NCBI RefSeq assembly: GCF_019753765.1
Contig: NZ_JAIJZW010000003.1
Location: forward strand, 62,001-126,000
From: Microbacterium marinilacus
GTDB taxonomy: Bacteria > Actinomycetota > Actinomycetes > Actinomycetales > Microbacteriaceae
Length of the DNA: 64,000 nucleotides
Direction: 5' to 3'
Shown here piece after piece: positions 45,482 to 54,637 of this stretch (its first letter is position 1; each line of letters opens with the position of its first letter). Position numbers and translations under genes: made by a program. Below the pieces are notes generated by a model. It was given only the letters and a program-made list of their open reading frames with translations. It ran no database searches and was not told the origin of the DNA.

Positions 45482-46084
45482 TCAGATCCAGCCGCGCCGG
45501 CGGGCCTCCAGAACGGCCTGCTGCCGCGTGTCCAGGTGCAGCTTGCCGAGGATGGACGACACGTGGTTGCGCACGGTGCCGGGCGACAGGTGCAGCGACG
45601 CCGCGATCCGGACCGTGGTCTCACCGTGTGCGCCCGCCCGCAGCACGGCGAGCTCGCGGTCGGTGAGCGGGCTGCGCTCGTCCGACAGCGCGTCGGCCGC
45701 GATCTCCGGGTCGACGTAGCGCTGCCCCGCCGCCACCCGGCGGATGACCTCGGCGACGTCCTGCGCGCGACGCGACTTCGGCATGAAGCCCTGCACCCCC
45801 GCGGCGAGAGCGCGTCGCAGCACGCCCGGCCGCGCATGCCGCGTGACCGCGACCACGCGCGTGGGGACGGTGCGGCGCAGCCGCTCGGCGGCGTCGATGC
45901 CGTCGAGCCCGGGCATCTCCACGTCGAAGAGGCAGACGTCCGGCGTCAGGCGCGTGGCCTCGGCCACCGCCTGCTCGCCGTCGGCGCACTCCGCCACGAT
46001 CTCGATGTCGGGCTCGAGACGCAGCAGCGCCGCGAGCGCGGTGCGGATCATCTCCTCGTCGTCGGCGATCAGCACGCGGATCAT
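45482..46084 (-). CDS. LuxR/NarL-type response regulator
   Basis: The 200-residue regulator has a receiver domain (ADDEEMIR acidic pair, phospho-acceptor Asp in CLFDVEMPG near residue 53, Lys in FMPKSRR) and a C-terminal LuxR helix-turn-helix (LTDRELAVLRAGAHGETTVRIAASLHLSPGTVRNHVSSIL). Its ATG overlaps the kinase stop, and together they form a DesK/DesR-like two-component pair. DesR-type regulators sense membrane or envelope state; the signal here is unknown. Confidence 0.9.
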   Translation of the reverse strand: MIRVLIADDEEMIRTALAALLRLEPDIEIVAECADGEQAVAEATRLTPDVCLFDVEMPGLDGIDAAERLRRTVPTRVVAVTRHARPGVLRRALAAGVQGFMPKSRRAQDVAEVIRRVAAGQRYVDPEIAADALSDERSPLTDRELAVLRAGAHGETTVRIAASLHLSPGTVRNHVSSILGKLHLDTRQQAVLEARRRGWI

Positions 46085-47328
46085 GCGAGCGCTCCCTGCG
46101 CCTGCCCGTGCGGCACCTCGGCGACGAGCTCGAACGTTCTGCCGCGGGCGGCCGCGCGCAGGCTGCCGCCCGCCTGAGCGACGCGCTCGGCCATCCCGCT
46201 CAGCCCTGAGCCGCTCGCCTCGGACCCGGCCGCCGCACCGCTCTCCGCCGCACCGCTCTCCGCTGCGCCGGCGTCCGCCGGGACGTCGTTCAGCGCCCGG
46301 AACAGCCAGGCGCCCTGGCGGTCGCCACGATCCAGTGAGAGCGTGGCCGAACGGCCGCCCCCGTGCTTGAGGATGTTGGTCGTGCTCTCGCGTACCACCG
46401 GGCCCAGCACCTCCTGCGGCGCGTCCGCGGCGTCCGGCGAGACGCGGAGCTCGACCCGCAGGCCCGCCGCGCGCAGCAGGTCGGCGGCGTTCGCGAGCTC
46501 GTCCGGCAGCGGCACGCCCCGGAAACGCGTGGCGAGCTCGCGCGTGCCGCTGCGGGCGTCGTCGACCGAGCGCTGCGCCGCCCGCAGGTGCGGCAGGGCC
46601 GCGCCGGGATCGTCGTGCAGCAGGCGCTCGGCGAGCTCGAGCTGCAGGGCGATCACCTGGAGGTGATGCCCCTGCAGGTCGTGGACGTCGCCCGCCAGCC
46701 GCAGGCGCTCCTGCGTCGCGGCCAGGCGCGCCTCCGCCGCGCGTGCGCGGTCCAGCTCGCGCACGATGTCCCACCACCACAGCATGCTGACCACGGTGAA
46801 CGGCAGCACCACGGCGAACGCGAGCAGCATGAACCAGGCGGTGACCGCCTGGACGTCGTCGTCCTGCGGCGCCACCCGCCCGGCGTCGATCCAGGCGAGC
46901 GGCACGATGAGGATCGTGCAGAGCGCCGTGACGCGCGCCCGGATGCCCCGTGGCCACGGCAGCAGGCAGACGAGAACGAGCGACAGCGCGGCGAACGGCG
47001 TCAGCGCGCCCACGGCCATCGAGACGCCCCCGGCGGCCAGCGCTCCGATCGCGATCAGTCCGGCGCGGGTCCAGCCGATGCGCAGCTCGCGCAGACGCTC
47101 GGCGTGGCGGTAGGCGATGCCGAGCGCCACGAACGCGACCGTCCACACCAGCGCCGCCGCCGCGTAGGCGATCCGCGCCGGCCACGTGCCGACCGCGAGC
47201 ACCGCCACGGCCCAGATGGACAGGTACATGGCGACGAACATCACGACCGAGCCGAAGGTGTACCACCACGTCGCGGCGACGCCGTGGCCCTGGACGGCGC
47301 GGGGCGCGCCCTCCGCCTGGGGTGTCAT
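46081..47328 (-). CDS. DesK-type sensor histidine kinase
   Basis: About 415 residues with an N-terminal block of roughly six membrane helices, a HisKA_3 phosphoacceptor (RLAGDVHDLQGHHLQVI, His near residue 218) and a short HATPase domain with the N-box RESTTNILKHGG and G-box SGLSGMAERV. A low-complexity GAAESGAAES insertion lies in the ATPase lid. The start is uncertain: ATG 47328 is used, but GTG 47343 is possible. It is coupled to the response regulator and divergent from a small membrane protein that it may control. Confidence 0.88.
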   Translation of the reverse strand: MTPQAEGAPRAVQGHGVAATWWYTFGSVVMFVAMYLSIWAVAVLAVGTWPARIAYAAAALVWTVAFVALGIAYRHAERLRELRIGWTRAGLIAIGALAAGGVSMAVGALTPFAALSLVLVCLLPWPRGIRARVTALCTILIVPLAWIDAGRVAPQDDDVQAVTAWFMLLAFAVVLPFTVVSMLWWWDIVRELDRARAAEARLAATQERLRLAGDVHDLQGHHLQVIALQLELAERLLHDDPGAALPHLRAAQRSVDDARSGTRELATRFRGVPLPDELANAADLLRAAGLRVELRVSPDAADAPQEVLGPVVRESTTNILKHGGGRSATLSLDRGDRQGAWLFRALNDVPADAGAAESGAAESGAAAGSEASGSGLSGMAERVAQAGGSLRAAARGRTFELVAEVPHGQAQGALA

Positions 47329-47495
47329 CGGCCGCACGGTCACGCTGAGAACCCTAGGCCCATGACAGAAGTCACGGGTGGGGCGCTCGATCCTCACGCT
47401 GCCCGGTGACGGGGCGGCACTGCCGGGACGACGGCCGCGGCGATCGGATGGAGATGTGCTCGCGGGCGCCGCCCGCATCGATCAAGGAGACGAAC

Positions 47496-47993
47496 ATGTC
47501 CAATCCCGTCGCAGACCTCATCCTCGGCTTCCAGGACCTGGTGAGCCAGGTCCCGGTGGTCCTGCAGCCCGTCGTGGTCGCGCTCGCGGGGGCGGTGCCG
47601 TTCATCGAGGGAGAGGGGGCCGCGGCGATCGGCATCATCGGCGGCATCCACCCCGTGCTGGCGGCGGTGTCGGCGGCCGTCGGCAACTTCGTCTGCGTGG
47701 CGCTGGTCGTCCTCCTCGGCGCGGGCGTGCGCTCGGCGATCGCCGCGCGCCGCGAGCAGCGCGCCCCCTCGCCGCGCCGCGAGAAGTTCCAGCGCGCGTT
47801 CGCCCGCTACGGCGTGCCCGGCGTGAGCCTGCTCGGCCCCCTGCTGCTGCCGACGCACTTCACGGCGGTCATGCTGGCCGGCGCCGGCGTCGCGAAGGGG
47901 CGCATCCTGATCTGGCAGGCCGCCGCCATCGTCCTGTGGACCACCGCTCTGACGCTCATCATCACCGGCGTGATCCGGGTCGCCGCGGGCTGA
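47496..47993 (+). CDS. Small multi-drug-export-like membrane protein
   Basis: The 165-residue membrane protein has AAGGAG before its ATG and about four helices. It resembles proteins annotated as small multidrug export proteins: PFIEGEGAAAIGIIGGIHP near residue 28 and GPLLLPTHFTAVMLAGAGVAKGRIL near residue 120, the latter recalling DedA-like amphipathic loops. No transport function is proven for the family. It is divergent from the sensor kinase. Confidence 0.75.
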   Translation: MSNPVADLILGFQDLVSQVPVVLQPVVVALAGAVPFIEGEGAAAIGIIGGIHPVLAAVSAAVGNFVCVALVVLLGAGVRSAIAARREQRAPSPRREKFQRAFARYGVPGVSLLGPLLLPTHFTAVMLAGAGVAKGRILIWQAAAIVLWTTALTLIITGVIRVAAG

Positions 47994-48036
47994 GCGCGAG
48001 CATCCCGGCGACTGCGCGGACCCGTATGGTGAGGGC

Positions 48037-48648
48037 GTGAGCGCCGTGCAGAGCCCGTACGAACGGGCGCTGGGTGCGCGGCTCGCGCTCCTGCACCCGG
48101 TGCTGCAGAGCTACTTCCGGGCCGTTCCCGCCGGATCGGTCGGCGTCGGCGAGGGCGTCTTCCGCGTCGCCGGCACGCGCAACCGTCTGCTGCGGCCGCT
48201 GCTGCGCGTCTTCGAGCGCGACGGGGTCGCGTTCGCGGGGTGGGAGCGCGACGTGCCGTTCCGCGTCGAGAACCGCACGGCCGGCGGGCGCACGGCGGCG
48301 CGACGGGAGTTCCGCCTGACCGGCCGCACGTGGACCATGACCGATGCGGTGGGGCTCTCCCCACGTGGCGCCCTCGTGGACACGCTCGGCCGAAGCGGGG
48401 CGGTGGCCGCGCGGTTCCGCGTCGACGTCGTGGACGGCGCGCTCGTGCTGACGAGCGAGCGGGTCGGCGTGCGCTTCGGGGGCCTGCGGCTGCGGATCCC
48501 GCGCCCGATCTCGCCGCGCATCCGGCTCGTCGAGCGGTTCGACGGCGTGCAGCACGTGGACGTCGAGATCGAGATGCCCGTGATCGGCCGGGTGTACGAA
48601 TACTCGGGCTCGTTCACCTACGAGGTGCTTCCACTGGACGAGAGCTGA
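48037..48648 (+). CDS. DUF4166 protein
   Basis: The 203-residue protein matches DUF4166: SPYERALGARLALLHPVLQSYF at the start, RNRLLRPLLRVF, GWERDVPFRVENR and an end with VYEYSGSFTYEV. The family is often fused to or near saccharopine-dehydrogenase-like enzymes; its function is unknown. It lies 43 bp after the small membrane protein and may share its transcript. Confidence 0.78.
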   Translation: MSAVQSPYERALGARLALLHPVLQSYFRAVPAGSVGVGEGVFRVAGTRNRLLRPLLRVFERDGVAFAGWERDVPFRVENRTAGGRTAARREFRLTGRTWTMTDAVGLSPRGALVDTLGRSGAVAARFRVDVVDGALVLTSERVGVRFGGLRLRIPRPISPRIRLVERFDGVQHVDVEIEMPVIGRVYEYSGSFTYEVLPLDES

Positions 48649-48659
48649 GGCGCCTGTAT

Positions 48660-48674
48660 TCCCACTGAGTGGGA
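48660..48674. promoter_or_regulatory. TCCCACTGAGTGGGA palindrome before pcaH
   Basis: A perfect 7-1-7 inverted repeat lies 66 bp before the pcaH ATG, the best copy of the CCACTNAGTGG family in the window. Location fits an operator for the pca operon. Confidence 0.7.
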
Positions 48675-48740
48675 GAAACTCGGGATCCGGCGAAAACGCG
48701 GTGTCAGCCTGGGGGCACCCGAATCGTCGAAGGAGACGTC

Positions 48741-49580
48741 ATGACCGACACCGCGTCCCAGGCGGCTGCGCCGGAGTCGCTGCTGCGTTCCGCGGACTTC
48801 CCTCCCCAGTCGCAGATCACGGCCGAGATCCAGGAGCGCCACGCGGAGGCGGCGGCGCAGGTCGCGGCGGGGGAGACGCTGAACAGGTCGCTGCGCGACT
48901 TCGCGCCGTACCGCTCGAGCCTGCTGCGCCACCCCACGAAGAACCCGCGACTGGTCGACCCCGAGACGATCGAGCTGTTCTCGCCCGCCTTCGGCCAGCG
49001 CGACGTCGCGGCCATCGAGTCGGACCTCACGTTGCAGCACCGCGGCGAGCCCCAGGGCGAGCGCATCACCGTCACCGGGCGCCTGCTCGACAGCTGGGGC
49101 CGTCCCGTCCGCAACCAGCTGATCGAGGTGTGGCAGGCCAACGCCGCCGGTCGCTACATCCACCAGCGCGACCAGCACCCGGCCCCCCTCGACCCCCACT
49201 TCACCGGCGCCGGCCGCACCGTCACCGACGACGAGGGCACGTACCACTTCACGACCATCAAGCCCGGGCCGTACCCGTGGAAGAACCACCTCAACGCCTG
49301 GCGGCCCGCGCACATCCACTTCTCGGTGTTCGGCTCGGGCTTCACGCAGCGGATCATCACGCAGATGTACTTCCCGGGCGACCCCCTGTTCGCGCTCGAC
49401 CCGATCTACAACACGATCCACGACCAGAAGGACCGCGACCGCCTGATCGCGACGTACGACCACGACCTGACCGTGCCGGAGTTCTCGATGGGCTACCGCT
49501 GGGACATCGTCGTCGACGGCCCCGACGCCACCTGGTTCGAGCCCGAGCCGGACTCTCACGGAAACGGAGCGGAGCACTGA
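48741..49580 (+). CDS. pcaH: Protocatechuate 3,4-dioxygenase beta subunit
   Basis: The 279-residue subunit carries the ferric-iron ligands of intradiol dioxygenases: Tyr in NAAGRYIHQRDQHPAPLDPHF, Tyr in KPGPYPWKNH and the two histidines of RPAHIHFSV. It cuts the protocatechuate ring to 3-carboxy-cis,cis-muconate with PcaG. AAGGAG precedes the ATG. The N-terminus includes the SLRDFAPYRSSLLRHP segment that distinguishes PcaH from catechol dioxygenases. First gene of pcaHGBDC. Confidence 0.95.
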   Translation: MTDTASQAAAPESLLRSADFPPQSQITAEIQERHAEAAAQVAAGETLNRSLRDFAPYRSSLLRHPTKNPRLVDPETIELFSPAFGQRDVAAIESDLTLQHRGEPQGERITVTGRLLDSWGRPVRNQLIEVWQANAAGRYIHQRDQHPAPLDPHFTGAGRTVTDDEGTYHFTTIKPGPYPWKNHLNAWRPAHIHFSVFGSGFTQRIITQMYFPGDPLFALDPIYNTIHDQKDRDRLIATYDHDLTVPEFSMGYRWDIVVDGPDATWFEPEPDSHGNGAEH

Positions 49581-49582
49581 TC

Positions 49583-50158
49583 ATGTCGCGCGAGAGGATC
49601 CTCGAGCCCACCGCGGGCCAGACCATCGGGCCGTTCTTCAAGTTCGGCCTGGAGTACGACCGGATGAGCGAGGTCGCCTTCCCGCACAGCCCGGGCGCGA
49701 TCGTGCTCTCCGGCACCGTGTACGACGGTGCGGGCGCCCCGATCCCGGACTCCGTCGTGGAGATCTTCGGCGCCGACAGCGACGGGACCGTGCCGACCGC
49801 GCGCGGCTCGCTGCACCGTGACGGCCACACGTTCACCGGATTCGGCCGCACGATGACGACCGACGACGGCGTCTACCACTTCTGGACCCGCGACCCCGGC
49901 CCCGTCGAGGGCCCCGACGGGAGGACGGGCGCGCCGTTCATCGCGGCCGTCATCTACGCCCGCGGCCTGCCGGACAAGCTGCACACGCGCATCTACCTGC
50001 CCGAGCACGAGGACCTGCGCGCCGCCGACCCGTTCCTGAGCGGTCTGACCGAGGAGGAGCGCGCGTCGCTCATCGCGACACGCACGCCGGAGGGGTACCT
50101 TCGCCACGACATCCACCTGCAGGGCGACAAGGAGACTGCCTTCATTGCATTCCGATAG
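49583..50158 (+). CDS. pcaG: Protocatechuate 3,4-dioxygenase alpha subunit
   Basis: The 191-residue partner starts with EPTAGQTIGPFFKFGL, typical of the alpha subunit, and has lost the iron ligands, as is normal. It contains GFGRTMTTDDGVYHFWTRDPGP and RIYLPEHEDLRAADPFL. It forms the alpha-beta protomer with PcaH. It starts 2 bp after the pcaH stop, and pcaB starts inside its end. Confidence 0.94.
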   Translation: MSRERILEPTAGQTIGPFFKFGLEYDRMSEVAFPHSPGAIVLSGTVYDGAGAPIPDSVVEIFGADSDGTVPTARGSLHRDGHTFTGFGRTMTTDDGVYHFWTRDPGPVEGPDGRTGAPFIAAVIYARGLPDKLHTRIYLPEHEDLRAADPFLSGLTEEERASLIATRTPEGYLRHDIHLQGDKETAFIAFR

Positions 50159-51698
50159 GAGCGCGTCGCCGTCCGACGCATCCTCGTTCGACGACGGGCT
50201 CATCTCGCCCGTCACCGCCGGGCACGAGGCCGCGGTCGCGGACCGCGCGCTGCTCGAGGCGCTCGTCGCCACGGAGCGGGCGCTGATCGAGGCGTACGCG
50301 GCCGTCGGCGCGTTCGACCAGCTGCCCCCGGCCCAGCGGACCGCCGTGCTGGACGAGGCCCGCGAGCTGCGCGCGGACGACGTGCGCGGCATCGCCCTCG
50401 ACGGCGTGGCGGGCGGCAACCCCGTCATCCCGCTCGTGAAGCGCCTGCGCGCGGACGCCGGGCTGATCGTGCGCCCGTGGGTGCATCGCGGGGCGACGAG
50501 CCAGGACATCCTCGACACGGCGCTGATGGTGGTGGCGAAGGCCGCGGCCGGCACGGTGATCGGGCGGCTCGACGAGACGCTCGACGCCCTCGACCGCTTC
50601 GCGCGCGGACACCGCGACCAGGTCGCCGCCGCGCGCACGCTCACCCAGCACGCCGTCCCGACCACGAGCGGCCTGCGCGCGGCGAACTGGGCACGCGCCG
50701 TCCGCCGTGCGCGCCTGCGCCTCGCAGCCGCCCGCGACGCGCTGCCCGCCCAGCTCGGCGGCGCCGGCGGCACGCTCGCGTCCTTCGTCGAGCTGATCGG
50801 CGAGGACCGGGCGTCGCGCCTGCCCGCGGCGCTCGCGGAGGCGACGGGGCTCGCCGCCCCCGACGCGCCCTGGCACACCGCGCGCTGGCCCGTGACCGAG
50901 CTCGGCGACGCCCTCGTGCAGGCGCTCGACGCCCTCGGCGTCCTCGCCGCGGACGTCGCCACGCTCTCCCGCACCGAGATCGGCGAGCTCGCGGAGGCGA
51001 CGGGCGGCGGGTCGTCGGCGATGCCGCAGAAGCAGAACCCCGCGCGGTCGGTGCTGATCCGGTCGGCGGCGCTGCGCGCGCCCCATCTCGCCGCGACGCT
51101 GCACACCGCCGCGGCGCTGGCGGTCGACGAGCGCCCCGACGGCGCGTGGCACGTCGAGTGGCCCACGCTGCGCGAGCTGCTGCGCCTCGCGCTCGGCGCC
51201 GCCGCGCACGCCGCGGACCTCGCCGAGGGCCTGCGCGCCGACTCCGCGGCGGCGGCGCGCAACCTCGACGCGACCCGGGGGCTGATCGTCTCGGAGAGGC
51301 TCTCGATCGTGCTGGGGCCGATCCTCGGTGCCGACAAGGTCGCCGAGATCGTCCGGAGCGCGGGCCTCGGCGGCGACCTCGGCCTGCTCGTGCACAACGC
51401 GCTCGCGGCCGCCAACACCGCGGTGCCCGCGGGCATCGACGACCTGCTCGACCCGGCCGCCTACACAGGCCTCGCCGGTCGCCTCGTGGACGGCGACCTC
51501 GGCGACGCGCCGCACGTGGAGATCGTCGATCCGACCGCGCCCGCCGCCGACGAGCGGCCGGGGCCGTACGATCCGTTCGACGACGGCTCGCGCCTTCCCG
51601 AGCCCGCGCCGCGCCGCGCCGGCTTCGACCCCTTCGGCGATCCGTTCCAGGCGGATCCGCCCCGCACCCCGGCCTCCCGCCGAGAGGACGACCGATGA
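50145..51698 (+). CDS. pcaB: 3-carboxy-cis,cis-muconate cycloisomerase with extended C-terminus
   Basis: A TTG at 50145 with AAGGAG upstream gives 517 residues, longer than the usual 440-460. The fumarase-superfamily core has HRGATSQDILDTA, TLTQHAVPTTSGL and the signature GSSAMPQKQNP near residue 290. It makes 4-carboxymuconolactone from carboxymuconate. The extra C-terminal tail of about 55 residues is Pro/Asp/Arg-rich and repeats DPF units (YDPFDDG, FDPFGDPF), so it is probably disordered. It overlaps pcaG by 14 bp and pcaD by 4 bp. Confidence 0.92.
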   Translation: MHSDRSASPSDASSFDDGLISPVTAGHEAAVADRALLEALVATERALIEAYAAVGAFDQLPPAQRTAVLDEARELRADDVRGIALDGVAGGNPVIPLVKRLRADAGLIVRPWVHRGATSQDILDTALMVVAKAAAGTVIGRLDETLDALDRFARGHRDQVAAARTLTQHAVPTTSGLRAANWARAVRRARLRLAAARDALPAQLGGAGGTLASFVELIGEDRASRLPAALAEATGLAAPDAPWHTARWPVTELGDALVQALDALGVLAADVATLSRTEIGELAEATGGGSSAMPQKQNPARSVLIRSAALRAPHLAATLHTAAALAVDERPDGAWHVEWPTLRELLRLALGAAAHAADLAEGLRADSAAAARNLDATRGLIVSERLSIVLGPILGADKVAEIVRSAGLGGDLGLLVHNALAAANTAVPAGIDDLLDPAAYTGLAGRLVDGDLGDAPHVEIVDPTAPAADERPGPYDPFDDGSRLPEPAPRRAGFDPFGDPFQADPPRTPASRREDDR

Positions 51699-52468
51699 CG
51701 CAGCCCGCCCTCACGTTCACCGCCCCGGTCGGGGCCGACGGCGCGCCCCTGCTGGTGCTCGGCCCGTCGCTCGGCACGTCGAGCATCCTTTGGGAGGACG
51801 TGGTGCCGCTCCTCGCGGGATCCTTCCGCGTCGCGTCCTGGGACCTGCCGGGGCACGGCGCGTCGGCTCCGGCGACGGCGGCGTTCACGATCGGCGAGCT
51901 GGCCGACGCGGTCGCCGAGGGCATCCGCGAGCTGGGCGCACCGGCCCTGTACGCCGGCGTCTCGCTGGGCGGCGCGACCGGGCTCGAGCTGCTGCTGCGC
52001 CATCCGGAGGTCGTCGCTCGGGCCGCCATCGTCTGCGCGTCGCCGAGGTTCGGCGACCCGGAGGCCTGGTCGCAGCGGGCCGCACAGGTGCGCACCCAGG
52101 GCACCGGTTCGCTCATCGTCGGGTCGGCGCAGCGCTGGTTCGCCCCCGGATCCATCGAGCGACGTCCCGTGCTGACCGGCCGCCTGCTGCACACCCTGCG
52201 CGACGCCGACGACGCCAGCTACGCGCTGTGCTGCGACGCCCTCGCGCGGTACGACGTGACCGCGCGCCTCGGCGAGATCGCGACGCCGCTGCTGGCGGTG
52301 TACGGCGAGCACGACGGGGTCTCGCCCGAGGAGCACGCCCGCGCGATCGCCGACGGCGTGCGCGACGGACGCCTCGCGCGCATCGACGACGCGTCGCACC
52401 TCGCGCCCGCCGAGCGCCCGGACGAGGTCGCGGCGGTGCTGCGCGACTTCTTCGGGGGTGCGCGATGA
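51695..52468 (+). CDS. pcaD: 3-oxoadipate enol-lactonase
   Basis: The 257-residue alpha/beta-hydrolase has the nucleophile elbow GVSLGG near residue 89, an Asp in YGEHDGVSPEEH and the catalytic His in DDASHLAPAERP. It opens the enol-lactone to 3-oxoadipate. In many actinomycetes pcaD and pcaC are fused as pcaL. Here they are separate genes that overlap by 4 bp. Confidence 0.9.
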   Translation: MTQPALTFTAPVGADGAPLLVLGPSLGTSSILWEDVVPLLAGSFRVASWDLPGHGASAPATAAFTIGELADAVAEGIRELGAPALYAGVSLGGATGLELLLRHPEVVARAAIVCASPRFGDPEAWSQRAAQVRTQGTGSLIVGSAQRWFAPGSIERRPVLTGRLLHTLRDADDASYALCCDALARYDVTARLGEIATPLLAVYGEHDGVSPEEHARAIADGVRDGRLARIDDASHLAPAERPDEVAAVLRDFFGGAR

Positions 52469-52866
52469 GCCGTCCGCAGGGCTCCGGGCTCTCCGACGAG
52501 GAGCGCTACGACCAGGGCATGGCGGTGCGCCGCGAGGTGCTGTCCGCCGAGCACGTCGACCGCGCGACCGCGAACCAGACCGAGCTGAGCGCCGACTTCC
52601 AGGACTTCATCACCCGCGTCGCCTGGGGCGACGTCTGGTCGCGTCCCGGGCTCGACCGTCGCGCACGCTCGGTCGCCGTGCTGTCGTCGCTGATCGCCCA
52701 CGGACACCACGAGGAGCTCGCGATGCACCTGCGGGCCGCGATCCGCAACGGCCTGACGGTCGACGAGATCCGCGAGGTCATCCTGCAGTCGGCGATCTAC
52801 TCCGGCGTCCCGGCGGCCAACACCGCCTTCCGCATCGCCAACGAGGTCTTCGGCGACGACGCCTGA
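52465..52866 (+). CDS. pcaC: 4-carboxymuconolactone decarboxylase
   Basis: The 133-residue AhpD-fold protein has GDVWSRPGLDRRARSVAVLSSLIAHGHHEELAMHLRAA and the end segment SGVPAANTAFRIANEVF, matching PcaC. It decarboxylates 4-carboxymuconolactone to the enol-lactone. Last gene of pcaHGBDC; a short hairpin follows. The 3-oxoadipate CoA-transferase and thiolase genes are not in the window. Confidence 0.93.
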   Translation: MSRPQGSGLSDEERYDQGMAVRREVLSAEHVDRATANQTELSADFQDFITRVAWGDVWSRPGLDRRARSVAVLSSLIAHGHHEELAMHLRAAIRNGLTVDEIREVILQSAIYSGVPAANTAFRIANEVFGDDA

Positions 52867-52872
52867 GCGCGC

Positions 52873-52890
52873 GGGCCGCGGTCGCGGCCC
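52873..52890 (+). terminator. Short hairpin after pcaC
   Basis: GGGCCGCG and CGCGGCCC are inverted with almost no loop, 6 bp past the pcaC stop. A 7-bp stem is feasible. The REP element 40 bp further on may add to termination. Confidence 0.5.
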
Positions 52891-52929
52891 CTGCTCGTCC
52901 GCCTTCCGCCGCCCGCCCCGTCGGGGATG

Positions 52930-52988
52930 TCCACGCCGTAGGAGCGGACGCGCGGGATCGCTCCTACGGGGTGGATCTCTCCGATTCC
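52930..52988. repeat. 60-bp hairpin repeat, copy A
   Basis: CCACGCCGTAGGAGC (52931-52945) pairs with GCTCCTACGGGGTGG (52960-52974) with one mismatch, followed by ATCTCTCCGATTCCG. Nearly the same 60 bp recurs at 60240-60299. It sits between converging pcaC and dppF. Confidence 0.9.
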
Positions 52989-53016
52989 GTGGTGGTGCGC
53001 GTCGAGGAGGCCCGGA

Positions 53017-53850
53017 TCAGGCGATGGGCGGGACGGTGGCCCAGGCGGCCCGTTCGTCCGCCGTGGGGGCCACCGGGATGCGGCCCGCGCCGTCGGGCTC
53101 CGGGACGGCCGCGAGCAGCGCGCGGGTGTACGGATGCCGCGGGGCGCGCCAGAGCTCGGCCGTGTCGCCGTGCTCGAGCACCGCGCCCGCGTACATCACG
53201 TGCGTGCGGTGGGCGATGCGGCGCACCACGGCGAGGTCGTGCGAGATGAAGAGCATGCCGGCCCCCAGCTCGGCCACGAGGTCGCGCATCAGGCGGGCGA
53301 CGCTCGACTGCGTGGACGCATCGAGCGCGGAGATCGGCTCGTCGGCGACCAGCAGGCGCGGCCGCGCCGCGAGGGCGCGGGCGATCGCGACGCGCTGCTT
53401 CTGCCCGCCCGAGAGCTGGTGCGGCCAGCGGGACACCCAGGCGGGGTCGAGGCCGACGCGCTCCAGCCACTCCGCCGGCCGCGACGCCTGCGCGCCGCGC
53501 GCCGCGGCGGCGCGCACCCCGTCCGCGATCTGATCGCCGACGCGACGTCGCGGGTTGAGCGAGGTCGACGGGTCCTGGAACACCATCTGGATGCCCGTCA
53601 GCTGCGGCGCCCGGCGACGCAGGCCGAGCCGCGCGACCGGCCGGCCGTCGAAGAGCACGGACCCCTCGGCGGCGCGCTCGATGCCGACCACCGCGCGGGC
53701 GAAGCTCGACTTGCCGCTGCCGCTCTCGCCCACCAGCGCGACGGTCTCGCCCGGCGCGACCCGCAGCGACACCCCGTCGACGCCGACGACGGGCGGCGAC
53801 CCGGGGTAGCGCACCACCACGTCCCGTGCGTCCAGCACGAACTCACTCAT
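53017..53850 (-). CDS. dppF: Peptide/nickel-type ABC ATPase (DppF-like)
   Basis: The 277-residue ATPase is complete: Walker A GESGSGKSS, signature LSGGQKQR, Walker B LLVADEP, switch His in FISHD, and the C-terminal oligopeptide domain with APRHPYTRALLAAVP. It pairs with DppD to energise uptake of peptides or similar ligands. Its start overlaps the dppD end by 8 bp. Last gene of the transporter operon. Confidence 0.92.
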   Translation of the reverse strand: MSEFVLDARDVVVRYPGSPPVVGVDGVSLRVAPGETVALVGESGSGKSSFARAVVGIERAAEGSVLFDGRPVARLGLRRRAPQLTGIQMVFQDPSTSLNPRRRVGDQIADGVRAAAARGAQASRPAEWLERVGLDPAWVSRWPHQLSGGQKQRVAIARALAARPRLLVADEPISALDASTQSSVARLMRDLVAELGAGMLFISHDLAVVRRIAHRTHVMYAGAVLEHGDTAELWRAPRHPYTRALLAAVPEPDGAGRIPVAPTADERAAWATVPPIA

Positions 53851-54637
53851 CTGCGACGTCCTCCTCCCGCAGCGCCGCGCCCGGGAGGGCGGCGAGCAGC
53901 CGGCGCGTGTACGGATCGCTGGGGTGCGCGAAGAGCGTCGCGCGGTCGGCCGCCTCGACGATCCTGCCGTCGCGCATCACCGCGATGTCGTCGGCGATCG
54001 CGCTCATCACCCCCAGGTCGTGGGTGACGAGCAGCACCGCCAGCTGGCGCTCGACGGTCAGGTCGCGCAGCAGCCCGAGGATGCCCGCCTGCACCGTGAC
54101 GTCGAGCGCCGTGGTCGGCTCGTCGGCGAGCAGCACGTCCGGGTCGCACGCGAGGGCGCACGCGATCGCGATGCGCTGGCGCTGACCGCCCGAGAACTGG
54201 TGCGGGTAGCGGCCCAGCGACTCCTCGGCCCGCGGCACCTGCACGCGCTCCAGCAGCTCGATCGCGCGCGTGCGCGCCGCCCGCCGGTCGAGTCCGAGGT
54301 GCGTGCGGACGTGATCGGTCAGCTGCTGCTCGATGGTCAGCTGCGGGTGCAGCGACGCCGACGGATCCTGGAACACCATGGCGATCCGCGATCCCCGCAC
54401 CCGGTTCAGCTGCCGGCGCGTCATGCCGAGCAGCTCCTGCCCCTCGAGGGTGACCGAGCCGCCGGTGCGGGCCTGGCGCGGGAGCAGGCCGAGCACCGCG
54501 AGCGAGGTCAGCGTCTTGCCCGAGCCCGACTCGCCCGCGAGGCCCTGCACGCGGCCCGCCTCGAGCTCGAGCGAGACGCCGTGCACGAGCGGACGGCCGA
54601 TCTCGATCGTCAGATCGCGGATGCTCAGCACGCTCAT
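53843..54637 (-). CDS. dppD: Peptide/nickel-type ABC ATPase (DppD-like)
   Basis: The 264-residue ATPase has GESGSGKTL, QFSGGQRQRIAIA, LLADEPTTALD and LVTHD, with the C-terminal PSDPYTRRLLAALPG segment. It starts at ATG 54637, overlapping the permease gene by 4 bp. It forms the heterodimeric motor with DppF. Confidence 0.92.
   Translation of the reverse strand: MSVLSIRDLTIEIGRPLVHGVSLELEAGRVQGLAGESGSGKTLTSLAVLGLLPRQARTGGSVTLEGQELLGMTRRQLNRVRGSRIAMVFQDPSASLHPQLTIEQQLTDHVRTHLGLDRRAARTRAIELLERVQVPRAEESLGRYPHQFSGGQRQRIAIACALACDPDVLLADEPTTALDVTVQAGILGLLRDLTVERQLAVLLVTHDLGVMSAIADDIAVMRDGRIVEAADRATLFAHPSDPYTRRLLAALPGAALREEDVADE

Noticed and set aside
46081..47478. Extended N-terminus of the sensor kinase up to 47478
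   Set aside because: The first 50 residues are Arg/Pro/Ser-rich without membrane character. The membrane domain and family match begin after 47343/47328.
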